Shown piece after piece: positions 63,381 to 64,000 of a DNA stretch of 64,000 bases. The notes beneath the pieces were generated by a model. The model worked only from the letters and a program-made list of their open reading frames with translations, did not search any database and was not told the origin of the DNA. How positions within the stretch are numbered: the first letter of the stretch is position 1; each line of letters opens with the position of its first letter. This DNA comes from JAGTRP01 sp035255045. GTDB taxonomy: Bacteria; Pseudomonadota; Gammaproteobacteria; Burkholderiales; Rhodocyclaceae. The DNA is taken from assembly GCA_035255045.1 (NCBI GenBank), contig DATFAA010000087.1, forward strand, positions 1 through 64,000. Reading direction: 5' to 3'. The translations under genes were made by a program, and so were the position numbers.

Positions 63381-64000
63381 TCTCTGCCCAGATGGGCCTC
63401 GGCCTCGGCCCGGTTTTCGTAGATGTGGGGCGAGACGGCGCGCCGGGTCAGGGCCTCCCCCAGCTTCATGCGCAGGAAGGTGCTGGTGGTGTAGCGGGTG
63501 ACATCGCCGTAGTAGCGGTCCATGAGGCTCTTCACCATGCCGGTGTAGTGGTCCACCAGCTCCGGCATGATGGAGAAGCGGTCGTAATTGACGATGGCGT
63601 TCACCCGGTGGCCGATGGGCGCCAGGCGCCGCTTCACCGCCTGCTCGATGCGCCCGATGTCGTCGTCGCTGCGCACCGACAGGCCCTCGAAATTGACGAA
63701 GAAGAGGTTCTGCACCGGGTCGTAGGAGAGCCGCTCCTCCAGGGGCATTTCCAGCATTTCCGGGCGGATGCCCATGGGCTGGTCCTGGAAGATGCGGGCG
63801 TCCATCAGGCGGGGCTCGGACTTCATCACCGGCACGAAATCCATCTTGTCCAGGATGTCCCGCTGCAGGTCCACGCCGGGGGCGATCTCGGCCAGCTCCA
63901 GCCCCTCGGGCCCCAGGCGGAAGACGCAGCGCTCGGTGATGTAGACCACGTCCTTGCCCCACTTGGCGGCCTGGGGGCCGCTGAAGGTGCGGTGCTCCAC
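63377..64000 (-). CDS. YdiF-like acyl-CoA:acetate/3-ketoacid CoA-transferase, C-terminal part
   Basis: At least 207 residues; the frame runs off the right edge, so the N-terminal catalytic part, including the active-site Glu, is not visible. VVYITERCVFRLGPEGLELAEIAPGVDL and MDARIFQDQPMG match the end of YdiF/propionate CoA-transferases. About 120 further residues (MPLEERLSYDPVQNLFFVNF to the end) extend beyond the point where E. coli YdiF stops, forming an added C-terminal domain of unknown role. Confidence 0.8.
   Translation of the reverse strand: MEHRTFSGPQAAKWGKDVVYITERCVFRLGPEGLELAEIAPGVDLQRDILDKMDFVPVMKSEPRLMDARIFQDQPMGIRPEMLEMPLEERLSYDPVQNLFFVNFEGLSVRSDDDIGRIEQAVKRRLAPIGHRVNAIVNYDRFSIMPELVDHYTGMVKSLMDRYYGDVTRYTTSTFLRMKLGEALTRRAVSPHIYENRAEAEAHLGRD

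Overview
This is a GC-rich, gene-dense chromosomal stretch from a Gram-negative bacterium. Third codon positions are almost all G or C, start codons commonly overlap the upstream stop (ATGA, GTGA, TAATG), and both lipopolysaccharide-heptose and TamA/TamB outer-membrane genes are present. MurE carries the meso-diaminopimelate motif DNPR. The gene content and order (dcw cluster without murB; a MFS-ssb pair near uvrA; rsmI/yraN/SIS/BON-lipoprotein/heptose synteny) point to a betaproteobacterium, most likely of the Rhodocyclales. That placement is inference from content, not from a database comparison. I see no insertion sequence, prophage, CRISPR array or tRNA.

Layout. (1) 1-14278, minus strand: the division and cell wall (dcw) cluster mraZ-rsmH-ftsL-ftsI-murE-murF-mraY-murD-ftsW-murG-murC-ddl-ftsQ-ftsA (ftsA runs off the left edge). 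It is driven by a clear sigma70 promoter with MraZ operator repeats over the start region. (2) 14279-17410: an AT-rich gap, then a hybrid histidine kinase and OmpR-type regulator. (3) 17577-23262: an acyl-CoA catabolic operon (CoA ligase, acyl-CoA dehydrogenase, ETF:quinone oxidoreductase, MaoC hydratase) closed by an intrinsic terminator, then a DUF2795 protein and an NDH-2. (4) 25043-28840, minus strand: a small zinc-finger-like protein, RNase P RNA, a DUF3025 protein, a lipoprotein, pyrC and rsmI. Divergent from these, 28846-31339: yraN, an exported HIRAN protein, a GmhA/DiaA sugar isomerase, dolP and the heptose adenylyltransferase. (5) 31349-43729: kup with an HDOD gene, a DsrE2-like sulfur-carrier protein behind a hairpin-rich leader, a FadL porin, ssb, an MFS transporter, a DUF3820 protein, a cNMP-EAL phosphodiesterase, uvrA and an exported hypothetical. 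(6) 43726-49880: a PaoABCD-type molybdenum aldehyde oxidase operon with a divergent MocA cytidylyltransferase. (7) 50008-62474: a PAS sensor kinase, tamA, a MASE3/HD-GYP phosphodiesterase inserted between tamA and tamB, tamB, and a chemoreceptor. (8) 62625-64000: a SAM methyltransferase and the C-terminal part of a CoA-transferase.

How it fits together. Region 1 makes UDP-MurNAc-pentapeptide, lipid I and lipid II and the septal machinery. Region 3 activates an acid to its CoA ester, oxidises it, hydrates it and passes electrons through ETF-QO to quinone. Region 6 encodes an oxidase and the two factors expected to make and insert its cytidylylated cofactor. The items most worth a second look are the PaoA homologue, whose Tat signal is buried behind a cysteine-less peroxiredoxin-like domain; a sharply AT-rich codon patch inside an otherwise normal rsmH; an HD-GYP gene with its own promoter and palindromic operator splitting tamA from tamB; and a three-hairpin leader upstream of the DsrE2-like gene. 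I did not find a clearly new multi-gene system; most of the window is core genome.
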